Assembly: GCA_905221605.1 (NCBI GenBank)
Contig: CAJNDS010002263.1
Span: forward strand, 469,447-533,446
Direction of reading: 5' to 3'
DNA length: 64,000 bases
Source of the DNA: Symbiodinium natans
Lineage: Eukaryota; Sar; Dinophyceae; Suessiales; Symbiodiniaceae
Shown: piece by piece, positions 41,401-51,919 of the stretch
Layout: each line of letters starts with the position of its first letter
Position numbering within the stretch: position 1 is the first letter of the stretch
Translations under genes and position numbers: made by a program
Notes under the pieces: generated by a model
What the model saw: only the letters and a program-made list of their open reading frames with translations
Told to the model about the DNA's origin: nothing
Databases searched by the model: none

Positions 41401-44400
41401 CAAAGCTTCCGGACTTGTGACGTCTTCTGGCCTTGAAACGTGGCATTGCACAGCGGCCCGGGAAGTTGAAGGAGCCCATGGACAACATTGCCGTGTTTAG
41501 GGTTTAGGGTTTTGGGTTTAGGGTTTAGCGTTTAGGGTCCCCTCCTCGTTTCTTGGAGGGTTTGGCACATCATTGCTACGGCTCACGCTGCGACGAGACT
41601 TGGGCAAGACTCAGACTGCAGTTGGGCTTTGGCCGGCTGAAGGCTCTCGTAGAAATGTTGTGCTTTAAAAAGTGTGCACATATACATACGGAATAAATTG
41701 CGCAAGAGGTCTTCTATATGTTTACACATGTATTGCTACCGTGAGTTGTCCCTCATTGTGAGTAAATGGCGCCTTGAAGCTCTGCTGGTTGTGAGGTGGC
41801 CGCACTGCAGAAGGAGCTGGAAGAGGCGCAGGCGTCCCCTTGGGTTCTCAGAGTCTAAAGCGAAGCAGAGCTTTCGGAGTTAACCCTAAAAGCCCTAAAC
41901 CCGTAAAACCCGGTAAAACCCTAGAACCACTGGCAGCCTTGAGGGTAACCGCCAGCCTCACTGTCCCCAAGTCGGAGCCTCCGATTTAGGGGATCATAGC
42001 TGGGTTTTGGACTACTATACTTGAATACCTCATTTTGGTTCTGGGTTCCTATTATAGCCACTTAGTACTAAAAAGTATATACCCTTTTTTCCAGGGTCTA
42101 AGTACTCCAAAGTAAGTGTAGGGATACTGTGGCTGTCAGAGGCGCTGAACCAGACGCTGACGCCGGCAAACGTCGCCGATGAGCTGGCCCGTGTCTGCCT
42201 CAGGGTGCGGAACGACCAAACCTATACTAGTTCTTCGTAGGAACTTCGGGGATTCGGGACCTCATGGAGCCTAAATACACATCTCACATCATCCCCTTAT
42301 CATCCTAGATCACTATGCTATAAAAAGACCCAAAGCAACAGTCTAATTTATCGAGATCAGGGTGTGGCGCGCTTTTCCTGCTTTCTTTCGAGAGAATGGG
42401 GCTCATGCGGTTTGGATCTTCGAGCGGGTTTTAGACTGTTGCAACGTTGTTTGCCTCAGGGTCTGGAATCATAGTTTGAGGAACACTCCTCAAAAATCGC
42501 ATTTGAGGAGGCATGCGTGGAAGGGCCACCCATTGTCCCTAGAAACCAAGAAGAACGAGAAAGCGAGCGGATCTTGGTAAACCCCAATGTGTGCAAAAAC
42601 TCCCCCAAGAGCCCTTCCGCCCTCGAGATGAGCTCGCCATGATCTTCTAAGCATCCTGAGTAGTGCCCCCTGAGCTCTGAGAAGCCCCCCCCAACTTGCT
42701 CAAAGATCTTTGGAGCAAGCAGGTTCTGAGAGGGAAGCCCGAGCAGCACAGGTCGTATCAGCCTCAGTGGGGTGGTGTAGAAAAAGGTCTCAAATTTGCT
42801 CTAAAAAAGGGCTTGGGGGGGGGGGACTTTTGAGGGGTTTCTCTGCTGGTGAGCAGGCTTCCGAGGCGAAGCGGCTCAGGGGCTCCGGAGGAATTTCACG
42901 GTTTCAGCGGCTCTGAGGCAGGCAGGCTAAGGCTTGCTTTTCGGAGCTGAAGGCTGCGCAAATTTCAAAAGGAGGGTTCTTGGTTTGAGCAGGCTGTAGG
43001 GGGGCCGTGCAAGAAGCTTTGGTTGCCCCCATGGGAGGTCAGGATCCAACCCTAAACCTGATCGTGAGAGTTGAGTTGTGGTGAGTATTCCTATGGTTGG
43101 TACTAGCCTGAAGCGGCCGCGCAGACAACATGTCTCATTCCTCCCCTGTGCGACCGCATGATCTCTACCCCCCCCCCCTGCCTGCTTTGTCGCAAGCACT
43201 ACGCATAAGCAGACAGTGGAACGCCGCAAGCCTAATGACCCCGAAGCTGCCAAAACCCACTGCGCCTGAAAACTAATTGCCATTGTGAGAGCCTGACATC
43301 CCTAAGCCCCAAATCCCTAAGCCCTCCCCAGGCTCGTGGGCCACAAGCTCCCAAACCCTACGGCAACAGGGGCTTAGGGGGGCTTCAGAAGCTCGAGGAA
43401 GAAGCCTTGCGTGCGGAGCTCATGGTGGCCAAGGAAGAGTTGGAGGCCGCCATTCACTTGCGCATGTCCTCCTTGGACACCTTGGCAATCAGGGTTTCGG
43501 GTTGGGGGGTGTCGCGTGCCGGGAAGCCTTCGAAGCCGTGTAGGGCCGAGTTTTGGGGGGGTTTGCTGTTCAGGTCTGCTTCCAGAGGTTGGCGCTTCCA
43601 GCCCGCAGAAAGAGGTTTAGTCAGGGCCCCTAAGCCCTAAGCCCGGCTGGAATGATGCGCGAAATTCGATGCTGCGTGAAAGCGGGCGCTGCTTAGCGTG
43701 CCCCTAATACAAATGCCGCCCATTAGCACCCCTCTCATCATTATCACCCCCATAGCAGACGATAAGCTCCCCGGAATGGCCATTCTATCAGGGACTCGAA
43801 TCAAAGTGTCGGGTCTAAATTTGAACACCCCACTTCCTGCAACTGGGAGGCCGTGCAATCCTGCTCGGTTGCCCAAAGAGAGCCTCGAGCTCCTCCTGTG
43901 AAGGAAGAGCATCATTTCCCTCGAGGCGCTGCAAGTTCGCATAGATGGAATTTGCAGGTTTCTCGTGCAATATTTGGCCAATAATTGTTCAAGTTTCTTC
44001 TTTGGCAATCGGAGAAGTAGGCTTCTGAACCCTAAGCCGTCCCAAAGTCCCGCAGCACCCAAGCCCGGGTTCATCTTCAGATCCACCGTCCAACTTCCAC
44101 CGACCCTCTCAGCACAGCGTCGGAACTGCTTCCCTCGGTGCACTCGTGCCCTTAATGAATCCCAAGCATCCTCTGACCTGTTTGTTTAAGTTCGAACCCT
44201 CCCCCATAAGAGTCGAATCCCAGTGCCAGGCGGCAACCAGAGCCAGGCGGCGGCCCTTGCCGCCGCGCGGGCGGACGACTCCGAGGCACGAGAGCTGAGG
44301 GGTTTGGGGCTTAGGGTTCAGGAGCGGGCTTTGAAGCTACCAGTAGCTGGAAGCTACTTGTTGAGGGGCTTGGCTGGCGTTCTGAGGATGACCCAGGAAC

Positions 44401-44790
44401 TTTGATCTTCCCCAAACGAATTTCAAATTGACCCCTCCACCCCCTTGGACCTGAAGCTCCCAGGGCCTGATAGCCCTCCTGGATGCAGAATCCGAGGACG
44501 ACCCGCTGCGTGGGCATAAAAATCTTCTGACTGGCCCGGTTAGTTTTTCCTGGTTGATGGGCCCTTGTGCAGGAATATCAACAAAGAGGGCTTTAAGGCT
44601 CAAGGGGCCCACCTGGAGTGAGTTGTGGCCGCAGTTCGCGCATTGAAAAGCAGCTTCCAGGCTCCCAAAGGGTACAGCTTAAACCCTAAACCCTACACCC
44701 TAAACCCTAAACCCCAAACCCCATTCCTCCCAGGACTCCCTGGCAGCAGCCTTGCTCCAACCCAACGAGGATGGACTCAGCCTACTTCAG
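38383..44790 (+). CDS. coiled-coil protein in phase-0 micro-exons, gene span
   Basis: At least eight short exons follow one another: 38383-38439, 39930-39977, 40340-40411, 40977-41009, 41796-41831, 42142-42204, 43389-43484, 44734-44790. Every one begins after AG and ends before GC or GT in phase 0 at both ends, so they splice in one frame. Most encode Ala/Glu/Leu/Gln-rich heptad-like helix: VAQLRSQLSMAEALSQ, ELARQLQAERQ, VAALQKELEEAQ, then AELMVAKEELEAAIHLRM. I take them as one long coiled-coil protein of unknown function. Neither the start nor the end has been identified. Membership of the first and last exons is less certain. Introns carry TTTAGGG near the 5' end and CCCTAAA near the 3' end in most cases. 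Confidence 0.5.
39930..39977 (+). CDS. coiled-coil exon
   Basis: After GGCTCTGAG, ending TCCCAG|GC. Encodes VAQLRSQLSMAEALSQ. Preceded by CCCTAAACCCTAAACC (39885-39905) and followed by TTTAGGG words from 40025. Confidence 0.6.
40340..40411 (+). CDS. candidate exon, coiled-coil gene
   Basis: After GAGCACCAG, ending GAGCTC|GTTTAGGG, with the donor inside the heptamer. Encodes DPSAASAISAALGASRRDRD and then AEEL. Confidence 0.5.
40412..40485 (+). repeat. TTTAGGG telomere-like tract starting at the splice donor
   Basis: GTTTAGGG begins exactly at the inferred exon end and continues for about nine heptamers with variants. Confidence 0.9.
40977..41009 (+). CDS. coiled-coil micro-exon
   Basis: After GCATCCTCAG, ending CGTCAG|GC. 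Encodes ELARQLQAERQ. Preceded by CCCTAAACC words (40895-40943) and followed by TTTAGGG (41041). Confidence 0.5.
41796..41831 (+). CDS. coiled-coil micro-exon
   Basis: After GGTTGTGAG, ending GCGCAG|GC. Encodes VAALQKELEEAQ. A CCCTAAA tract begins only about 50 nt downstream (41883). Confidence 0.5.
42142..42204 (+). CDS. candidate exon, coiled-coil gene
   Basis: After GTCAGAG, ending CTCAGG|GTGCGG. Encodes ALNQTLTPANVADELARVCL and then R. Confidence 0.45.
43389..43484 (+). CDS. coiled-coil exon
   Basis: After GGGGCTTCAG, ending ACCTTG|GC. Encodes KLEEEALRAELMVAKEELEA and then AIHLRMSSLDTL, a strong heptad pattern. CCCTAAGCCC words lie upstream (43300-43325). Confidence 0.6.
44230..44301 (+). 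CDS. candidate Ala-rich exon
   Basis: Open frame containing GNQSQAAALAAARADDSEAR and then ELR, followed at once by GGTTTGGGGCTTAGGG. If the 3' splice site is at 44246 it starts in phase 0 like its neighbours; the exact ends are unclear. Confidence 0.4.
44734..44790 (+). CDS. candidate exon
   Basis: After CTCCCAG, ending CTTCAG|GC, phase 0. Encodes DSLAAALLQPNEDGLSLLQ. Preceded by a CCCTAAA tract (44680-44722). Confidence 0.5.
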
Positions 44791-45118
44791 GCCCACGCGT
44801 GCTATAAGCTAGGATGCCCAGTAGTGCCGGTTTTCCCTGTTTGTGAGGTTAAACCCCAAGCAAAAAAAATGGCACCCCCCTTTATCCGCTAGGCAACCAC
44901 TGGGCAACCTAGTAATGTATCATATAACATGTGGCTTCATCTTATCTCCATAGCATAATCCCATATGATACACATGTAACACTATGAGACGTCCTGGAGG
45001 AGATGTCCAAGCTCTGTGCTCTTTCCAGTAGGCGTGTTGTGCTCCAGCGGAGGTCAGTGGACCCCCCTTAGATCCCCTTAAACGGCTGCAGTGGGAACTC
45101 GTTCTGGGATGATATGAC

Positions 45119-45147
45119 ACATATATATATATGTACATATATATATA
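45119..45147. repeat. (AT)n-rich microsatellite
   Basis: Two short ATATAT runs separated by GTAC in the gap 44791-45762. That gap otherwise holds no supported gene; overlapping ORFs at 45194-45950 lack motifs. Confidence 0.7.
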
Positions 45148-45762
45148 GGGTTTACACAAAATTATGTGATCGCCCCCTTGGAGACTGAAGACTATGTTTC
45201 AGCTGCGCAAGCCTTTCGCGAGCCATCTTGCGAAGACGGCGGTTGAAGTCATGTCACGTCGTTCCTGCCTGTTACTGCGGAATGGGGAAGACGTCTTAAG
45301 CGCCTTGCCTCGCGGGCCTTGCTTTGCATCTTGTGGGCCAGAGTCGTCGAGGCTTCGTAGACACTGCACGGGATGTGTGCGGAGTGGAGAAGGGCGTGGA
45401 TCCTCAAAGCCTCCTGTACTAGCGGGCGTTCAAACTTCCTCAGCGCCCATATTGCACAGAGTCCTAACCTCCGATCCTTGAAGTTGACGGAAAGACCGCG
45501 ACGGGCTGCAATCCGCAACTTCCCGCAAGCAAGGCTCATGCGGATTTTTTTGGGGGGGGCTAAGCATAATTGGACGTGAGAAGAGAGAGCCAACTTCCCA
45601 GACGCAACTCGGAGCTTACTTGTGCTGCTCACTGTGAGACCCCCCAGCATTGAGCCCAAGAGTCCCTGTGTTTCAAGGCAGCCTAGAAACCCTAAACCCC
45701 AAAAAAAAGAAGCACACGCACTGCCATGGAGCTGCGCGGCCGCCCCTGTGCACGGATGTGCC

Positions 45763-48085
45763 ATGTACATTAACAGGACGCGGATTCGGTGCGGAAGCTT
45801 GGCCTCGGGAGGCCTTGCCTTGGCCGGCAGTGCGCTGATCTCCGGCGCCATCTTCCTGCCATGGTGGGATGTTGGCGATCCAAAGGAGCTCCTGAACCTC
45901 GACAACGCACCGCCTGTCGTGGCAACTCTGTGGGGCTTTGTCTTCGACAACCCTCCCTCCTGGGTGACGAAGCCGCGTGGGCGCGAAGCCTCGACCTGGG
46001 AGGCCTATTGCCAACGCGACGCACAAGCCCTCTACACGACAACCCTCACGACCCTGCCGCTAGATATTTTGCCGGACAATCCTCTGCATCCCGGGACCTG
46101 TGACATGTTGCCGATGCTCCCGACGTTGCTGCTGACTGCTGCAGGGCTGGGACCGGGTGCAGCTCTCTGCTTCTTCCTGGCCAGGTGCGGTATCTGGGTT
46201 CTTGTTGAGGAACTTACATACAAAAATGAGGGAGTATGATGAGCCAATTGTCTTCCTTGCCACATAACAAATATATAGTCACCTACATACATGAAGCTCC
46301 TTCAACCCTAAACCCTAAACCCTAAACCTAAACCCTTGCAAAGCCAGAAAGCAAAGGTATCTCCTTGCTGGCGCTGTTGACAGGGGCCGCGCTTGCGGGT
46401 ACCGCATGCGCTTGCGCCTGCTCTTCGCTCTTCTTCGCAGGTTTGAAAACCCAGAGTGGGGTCCCTTAGGTGTTTCTTGGAGTCTTAAGGGCTATAGGTT
46501 CCCCTGCTAAACGCCCCTGTTGGGAGCAAAAAGAATGGACACCCTGCTTGGCATAACCCCTGGAACCTATGGAGGTCTGTTGAGCATGCGGGGCCTCTTC
46601 AGCGCCAGTGGTCCACAGTGCATCCTTGGTGGTATGGCTTTCGCTGGGGGCTCTGCGGTGCTGGCTGTCTACAACTCTGTGAAAGCCCTGGATCGGTCCC
46701 CCAAGAGGCAGGTGGTTCTTGGTGGCGAGGCAGAGGTTTCGGACGAGGAGGCGATAGAGCCAGAGGAGCGACAAGCCCAGCTCAAGGCTGAAGCGCGCCT
46801 CAGTCGGATGGACAGGTTGAAAGTTGCCCAAGACAGGCGAGCCCGGCAGATGGAAAGAAATCAGAGTCGAAAACGCAAGAAGAAGGTCGAGGCGCCGAAA
46901 TCTCTGGCGCGCGTGCTTCGCTGGGGCCGTCGGAAGGGTCAGGGCGGCCGTTTCGGGAAAACCGTGCCGGCCGAGTGGCTTGATGAAGCTTTTCGAGAGA
47001 TCGATGTGGCCGACTTCGGTGAGATTACGATGGAGCAGTTCATGGATGCAGTAGAGCTGTGCGGATACAAAACGAAGCGCGTCACGTTTGAAGACATCCT
47101 GCGCGAGATGGATGAGGAGAAGAAATTCGGCGTCCTGGACCAGCAGGAATTTGTCCGATTCTTTCGCTATCTCGAGGACAGCCTCAAGCAGGAGGCCAAC
47201 CGGAAGTGGAGGGCACTGCTCCCGATTTTTTTCTGCAACTTCTGCTTCTTTGCCCACGTGGTTGGCATGTCCGTGATCCTGCTTCTGGTGATCCGTCAAG
47301 AAGCAGGGACCCCTGTGGAGGAGCTGGATGCTATTCGCAGGGCAGAGCGTGAGTTGATCAACACGGCCTTCCAGTTGGTCGGAGTTTCGCTTTTCTGCTT
47401 CTTCATCGTGGTCGTCGTGCTTCCACTGCTTCGCGTCAGCGTTGGCGCAAGCTTAGACGTGTGGTGGAATCACTTCGCAGGTGTCTGGCGGGTCTACCTC
47501 GCGCGTTGGCGTGGTGAAGAGATCCATGACGACGACGACGACCCCCACCGCGGCTCAAAGGACTCCATGGAAAGCAAGGACCCTGAGGCCTTGACCCCCT
47601 CGGTGGCAGAGACGCCGCATCTGAGCCGCCGCACCTCCCGAGCGTCCTTGGGCAGCCAGCAGAGCTTTCGCAGTAATCGCAGCAGCCTGTCCGGGGGATC
47701 TCTGTCCTCGGCCTCCAGGAAGAAGAAGGGTGTCCTCCGACGTGTTAAAGGTTTCGTCGACAGCTTGATCCTGCCTCCTAAGCAGAAGCGCCGCCGCCGC
47801 TCGGAGAACCTCAAGTACGATACTACTGCCTTTGAGAAGGCGAACATGCGCGCGCTCGCCAGCCAGGTGGAGCAGGTGTCGACCTTCAGCTTGATGCAAG
47901 TGCGTGATCTCCGCTACTGTGTCCCAGACCCCACCACGGTAGCGCCGCCAAGCTTGCAGCAGCCGCCACTGCTGCCCGGGACACCGGCAGGACTCGCGTA
48001 CTCTGTCTCCAACCCCGAGCTCCTGGATCGACCTGGAAGCCCCGACTTCGCCATCAGGGATCGCCAAGCATATACAGATCGCTGA
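45763..48085 (+). CDS. multi-pass membrane protein with degenerate EF-hand pair
   Basis: Three exons (45763-46186, 46357-46440, 46575-48085) join in phase 1 to about 672 aa. Exon 1 holds a hydrophobic segment (SLASGGLALAGSALISGAIF), a long loop and a second segment (LPTLLLTAAGLGPGAALCFF). Exon 2 is one membrane helix (ISLLALLTGAALAGTACACA). Exon 3 begins with another helix, then a basic coil (RMERNQSRKRKKK-like). Next is an EF-hand-like pair: REIDVADFGEITMEQF keeps loop Gly6 and Ile8 but lacks the usual residues at 3, 5 and 12, and EMDEEKKFGVLDQQEF is one residue too long. Two further helices follow (about residues 235-258 and 280-304 of the exon 3 frame), then a Ser/Arg-rich cytosolic tail. 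A channel or regulator-like role at a membrane is possible but unproven, and Ca2+ binding is doubtful. The start may lie upstream of 45763. The first donor is GC and the second GT. Confidence 0.85.
46303..46336. repeat. CCCTAAA telomere-like tract at an intron 3' end
   Basis: Four CCCTAAA heptamers, 20 nt before the second exon of the EF-hand membrane protein. Confidence 0.9.
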
Positions 48086-48534
48086 GCGATCTAGCAGCCT
48101 AGCAGCCTATAGCACCTCGCGGCCTGATTCTCTGCATGGACTCTTTCGGCCGTGATGTCAAAGCCACACGGCCCTAGTGCGCCCTAAGTAGAGAGTACAC
48201 CACTCTGCAGCAATACTGCACCCTAACCGACAGTAGCATAGCGCCACTTTGTCTTGGGTCTTGTTACTTGTTCTGGGTCTTCTTGTTCTTGCAGTGGGCA
48301 GCAGAGGTGAGTGTCACCAAGGCTGCGATAGTTTCACGCTCTTTGGCTCATACCGAGCCACGAAAGGGGAGAGTTCAGACTCTTGTCGGTGTATGCGGTT
48401 AGTGCTCTGGAGCTGATTGGGGGCTTAGGGTGCCAGGGTTGAAGGGGATAAGGGGTTTGACTCGAAACCGCTTTGCCTGCCATTAGTGTGCGCGTCGAAG
48501 CCCTCAACCCTGTCAGCCGTGTGAACCCTGAAAG

Positions 48535-48586
48535 GTGGCGCTCGGCGCCGGGGCGTACAAGGCTGCTGAGAAGCTTCTGGAAGAAG
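48535..48586 (+). CDS. candidate helical exon (TPR/ankyrin-like helix)
   Basis: After CCTGAAAG, ending GAAG|GC in phase 1. Encodes VALGAGAYKAAEKLLEE. The spacing of A, L and K residues suggests a repeat helix, but a single exon is not diagnostic. The 450 nt before it (48086-48534) is 3' flank of the membrane protein. Confidence 0.45.
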
Positions 48587-49755
48587 GCTTGGGGGTCGAG
48601 ACTCTAATCCCTTTTTGGATCTTTTCGGGGTTGAGAAGGCTTTCGGAGCCCAGAAGCGTGGATTGCGAGGTTTGGGGCTGCCCAGAGGCATTCCGAGGCA
48701 CAGGTTCGTGTTTTCTGGTGCGAAGCGCTTCTGCTTTGCCCTCTAGCTGAAGCAATGGCGCGGTCTAGTCATAGCACCTGAGTCCTCCTCAAGCCTAGAC
48801 CCTATAAACCCCAAACACCCAACAGCCACTTAGGCGCAGAGGTTGCGCTCAGCCTTGTAGTGATCGACTTCAATTCTCCCCTTACCCCTATATATAGGTG
48901 AGACAAGGAAGCCTGGTTTACGCAAAGCGGTTTTAGGGTTTATATTTCAGATCCTCAAATAGACTGAACGGGTTTGCGCAGTTGTTTTTCGTGGAGAAGC
49001 GAAAGCATGTTGACGCAACACCTATAGCCCCAGACCAACTCACCCAAAACCCCAACTATTCTCTACACCATAAACCCTAAACCTTTTGACCCCAGGGCAG
49101 AAGCTCTTCCAAAGGCCGGGGCCTTGCAAATGTCAGCTTTCCCTTGCGTTCGGCTTGAATACGGTTCTTGGAGGTTTAGGGTCTAGGGTTTAGGGGGTTT
49201 TTATAGAGCCTTTATTAGGGGCTTTTATCAGGTTCTTAATGGTTTTTAATAGGTTCTACTTAGACAGAAGCCGGATCATAGGGCTTAGGGTTTATGTTGT
49301 AGTCTCCTTCGGACATATGTTGTGTTCTTGTTTCTGTACAACCCAGGAGTGGCGAGTACAAAAGGATCAGGACTCAAGAAGTGCGCGGGGATCTTCCCTA
49401 TATTACCCTAAACCCTAAACAGGCCCTAAACCTGAACAGGCATCTGGGATTGTTTGCATGACTAGCTGAGAAGGAGTCTGGGGGGCGCGAAGGCTTAGGG
49501 GTTTTTGGGCATGTAGGTTTGCTTAGAGGCTTCATAGGTCTGAGCTGCTCGGTCTATGGGCTTAGGAGGGCTTATAGGGATTTTAGTGGTCGTGCGTCAA
49601 GATGATTTGTGGTTGTTCTTACCCTAAACTTGAAAACCTTGCACTTCTCTGCAAAGATGCAACCAGAAGCGTTCCTTGTTTTTGATACCTCGCTTGAAGA
49701 GAAGATGGACTCTGGACTCACCGCACCAGAACCCTAGCAAGTAAGCTGGTCAGCA
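48587..49755. other. intron-like sequence rich in telomere-like words
   Basis: Alternating CCCTAAA (49070, 49398, 49621) and TTTAGGG (49172, 49285) words. A weak exon-like island follows GACCCCAG at 49097 (GRSSSKGRGLANVS) but cannot be firmly supported. Confidence 0.5.
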
Positions 49756-49820
49756 ACCCTAAACCCTAAACCCTAAACCCTAAACCCTAAACCCTAAACC
49801 CTAAACCCTAAACCCCAAAC
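49755..49820. repeat. CCCTAAA telomere-like tract, longest perfect run
   Basis: About eight uninterrupted CCCTAAA units just upstream of a terminal exon. Confidence 0.97.
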
Positions 49821-49837
49821 CGATCTGCATCCTCGAG

Positions 49838-49933
49838 CCCGGAGCCCACAGAACATTCGGCGTGCGTAGGCACGAGTTCGAACAGAAGCTTAGAGAAGAT
49901 CTCTTCGAGCAGCAGCGGAGGCAACCGGCGTAG
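49838..49933 (+). CDS. terminal exon, unknown protein
   Basis: After CATCCTCGAG the frame runs 31 codons to TAG: EFEQKLREDLFEQQRRQPA ends the protein. Starts in phase 0. The charged helical C-terminus could close the gene whose exon lies at 48535, but that one ends in phase 1, so an exon is missing or the link is wrong. Confidence 0.5.
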   Translation, partial: PGAHRTFGVRRHEFEQKLREDLFEQQRRQPA

Positions 49934-50274
49934 GATTTGGCCCAATGCTTCTACATACCTTGTCCAAGATTGCTGCATGCTATGTATTTGTGGTGATAGT
50001 ATACTCTTAGACTGCAGGGTATATTCTGCGATGGATTATGCGATGTATTCTACTAATTTCTGCGTTTACGGGATTTGCTGTGAGTGTTAGCTCTATTTTG
50101 GGAAGCTCCTTCGGTTGTCTACTGGCGCACTCCGCGCCAGCTGAAAAGCGCTGGCATTTACTTGTGGCCGGGCTACTCGTATCACGTGATGGGTCAGGTT
50201 GCGCTACTTTTGTGATTTCAGAGACTAGCCAGGTTCTGTGGCCGATCCTTGCTACATGTTGCAGACGCTCAGAG

Positions 50275-50362
50275 ATGTGCCGTTCGGTTACGCTTTTGTT
50301 TACGCCACTCTGGCTCAGATATGCCGTTCGACTACGTTTTTGTTTACGCCAAAGTGGCTCAG
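50275..50362 (+). repeat. tandem 44-bp repeat ending in spliced-leader-like TGGCTCAG
   Basis: Two adjacent 44-bp units (50275-50318 and 50319-50362) match at 37 of 44 positions. Each contains GCCGTTCG, TTTGTTTACGCCA and ends TGGCTCAG. The 3' part of the first (GCCACTCTGGCTCAG) resembles the end of the dinoflagellate spliced leader. Tandem relict leaders are expected when a trans-spliced mRNA is retroposed and trans-spliced again. Confidence 0.6.
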
Positions 50363-50381
50363 CCTGCTCTTTGCTAAAGCC

Positions 50382-51041
50382 ATGACCGACATGACCGACT
50401 TGCCAGGACTGCGCCGGATCCCCTTGGATCCGGTCCCATTCGCGCAGTCCGCGGGCTCCAATCTACCATCCCTGGACTTGGATGAATCGCAGCATAGCAC
50501 TGTGGTCCAGCTGTTGAGGAGGGCAGTCTCGAAGGTGCTAACGCCGCACATGGACATCGAGATAGTCGGCGCACTACCCCGCGGCACCAGCATCCCCGAC
50601 AGCGACGTGGAGTTGCATGTTCGAACCTACAAAGATGCCACCAAGACCGGGCCGGTTCCGCTGCACAGGAATGAGCGCGATGAGATCATGGAGGAGTTTG
50701 ACTCTTTGTGTCGTTCGCACCCACTCATGGGAGATACGAACACGTTGATTACAAACCAAGGTTTCTCCATTGCAAACCAAGGCTTCTCCATCTCTCGCTT
50801 CTTTGCAGACTTGCTGTCCCGGATGTCTGGTGGTCCCAGCAGGCCATCATACAACATCGTTTTCGTGTACGGGGAATATGCCGAACACATGCCTGGGACT
50901 TGGGGCAACAATTCCCAGGTCATGTCGGAGAAGGCAAAGTCGCACGGTTTTTCGGAAGTCACGGTGGCTCTGCCGCAGCCGAAAGTCTCAGCGCCTTCTG
51001 CACAGGTAGTGTTGGCGGCAGGAGCACAACCAAGCTCCTAA
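50382..51041 (+). CDS. nucleotidyltransferase-fold protein, probably truncated
   Basis: From the ATG 20 nt after the tandem leader-like repeat the product is 219 aa. Residues about 55-75 read VGALPRGTSIPDSDVELHV, the hG[G/S]-x(9-13)-D-h-[D/E]-h active-site pattern of DNA polymerase beta-like nucleotidyltransferases, with D-V-E as the metal-binding acids. The family includes poly(A) polymerases and CCA-adding and signalling enzymes; which one is unclear. The central and C-terminal domains expected after about 200 residues are missing. The frame is lost near 51041, so the gene looks truncated or decayed downstream. Confidence 0.6.
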   Translation: MTDMTDLPGLRRIPLDPVPFAQSAGSNLPSLDLDESQHSTVVQLLRRAVSKVLTPHMDIEIVGALPRGTSIPDSDVELHVRTYKDATKTGPVPLHRNERDEIMEEFDSLCRSHPLMGDTNTLITNQGFSIANQGFSISRFFADLLSRMSGGPSRPSYNIVFVYGEYAEHMPGTWGNNSQVMSEKAKSHGFSEVTVALPQPKVSAPSAQVVLAAGAQPSS

Positions 51042-51919
51042 AGTATCAAACGAAGGGCTACAATATCAAGGGGTGTTTTGGGGAACACTCCGCACGACTC
51101 ATGGCACGGCGGTATGGCCCAGAGGCCCCGGAATTGCAAAGTGCGTAAGGGATCGCTTGTGAGAAGTTGTGTGCAAGTTCATCCGCCATGTCGGGAAAGG
51201 CGTGCCCAAAACGAGCACCATCAAGAAAGCAGTGTTTTGCAAACGGCGGGTTTGCATGTTGGCCAAGAGGCCACTGCGTCAAGTTCTCATGGGACACAAA
51301 GGACGCAGGTAAATCTGTTGGCCGCTCACTGAGAAGAGCATTTGCTGGGCATACGCCGAGGCTCGTTGCAATCTCTCGTCGCTTGCGTCTGTGCCGCGAT
51401 GACTCAAGGCGGCTCAGTGCTTGAGGCGATGCACGATCTGCCAAGGCAATCCTGAGTGAAATGCAGGCGCAGCAATCCAATTGTCAGCTTCCTGGATGAT
51501 TTGAGCCACAAGTTGACACGGAACCTTCCAGATGAGTATGTTTCGCAGTCTTTTTGATTGCGGAATACGTTGGGACATTGTCTGATTTGACACGGCTCAA
51601 CGTGATGCAGTCTACATTGGATTATTCCAAGCTGTTTGCCCGAGTCCTGCAAGACCAATCATGGAATCACGCCGGTGCAAGCTCATTCGCTTGTCTGCTG
51701 GAAGCAAAATTATGCTTGTTGCAGAAACTGCCAGAGCAAGAACATCGGCGAGTCTTGTTGTCGACAGACACCAGGATCTTTGATGGCCAGTCCAACATTA
51801 TCAACGTGCTCTTGTACGATGCGTATGAGCATGATGAGATTGATCCGTGGGCTGTCCGCCAGAAACCGTTTCATCACGACTGCGGCAGAATTGTTATGGA
51901 CATGTACTGGCCAAGCTGA
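51042..51919 (+). pseudogene. possible decayed downstream part or adjacent remnant
   Basis: Between 51042 and 51550 no frame stays open convincingly. A + frame open at 51554-51919 (includes LLYDAYEHDEIDPWAV) looks protein-like and ends in a stop, but no motif links it to the nucleotidyltransferase. It could be the 3' part of the same ancestral gene or something unrelated. Confidence 0.3.

Noticed and set aside
41926-41977. Extra exon of the coiled-coil gene
   Set aside because: Two frames are equally open and no acceptor gives phase 0 with a donor, so it was not called.
45249-45950. 233-codon minus-strand ORF
   Set aside because: Overlaps the start of the EF-hand membrane protein exon on the other strand, has no motif and starts in intergenic sequence.
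49755-49820. True chromosome end or telomere
   Set aside because: Tracts are short, occur dozens of times in both orientations and lie beside exons, so they are interstitial.
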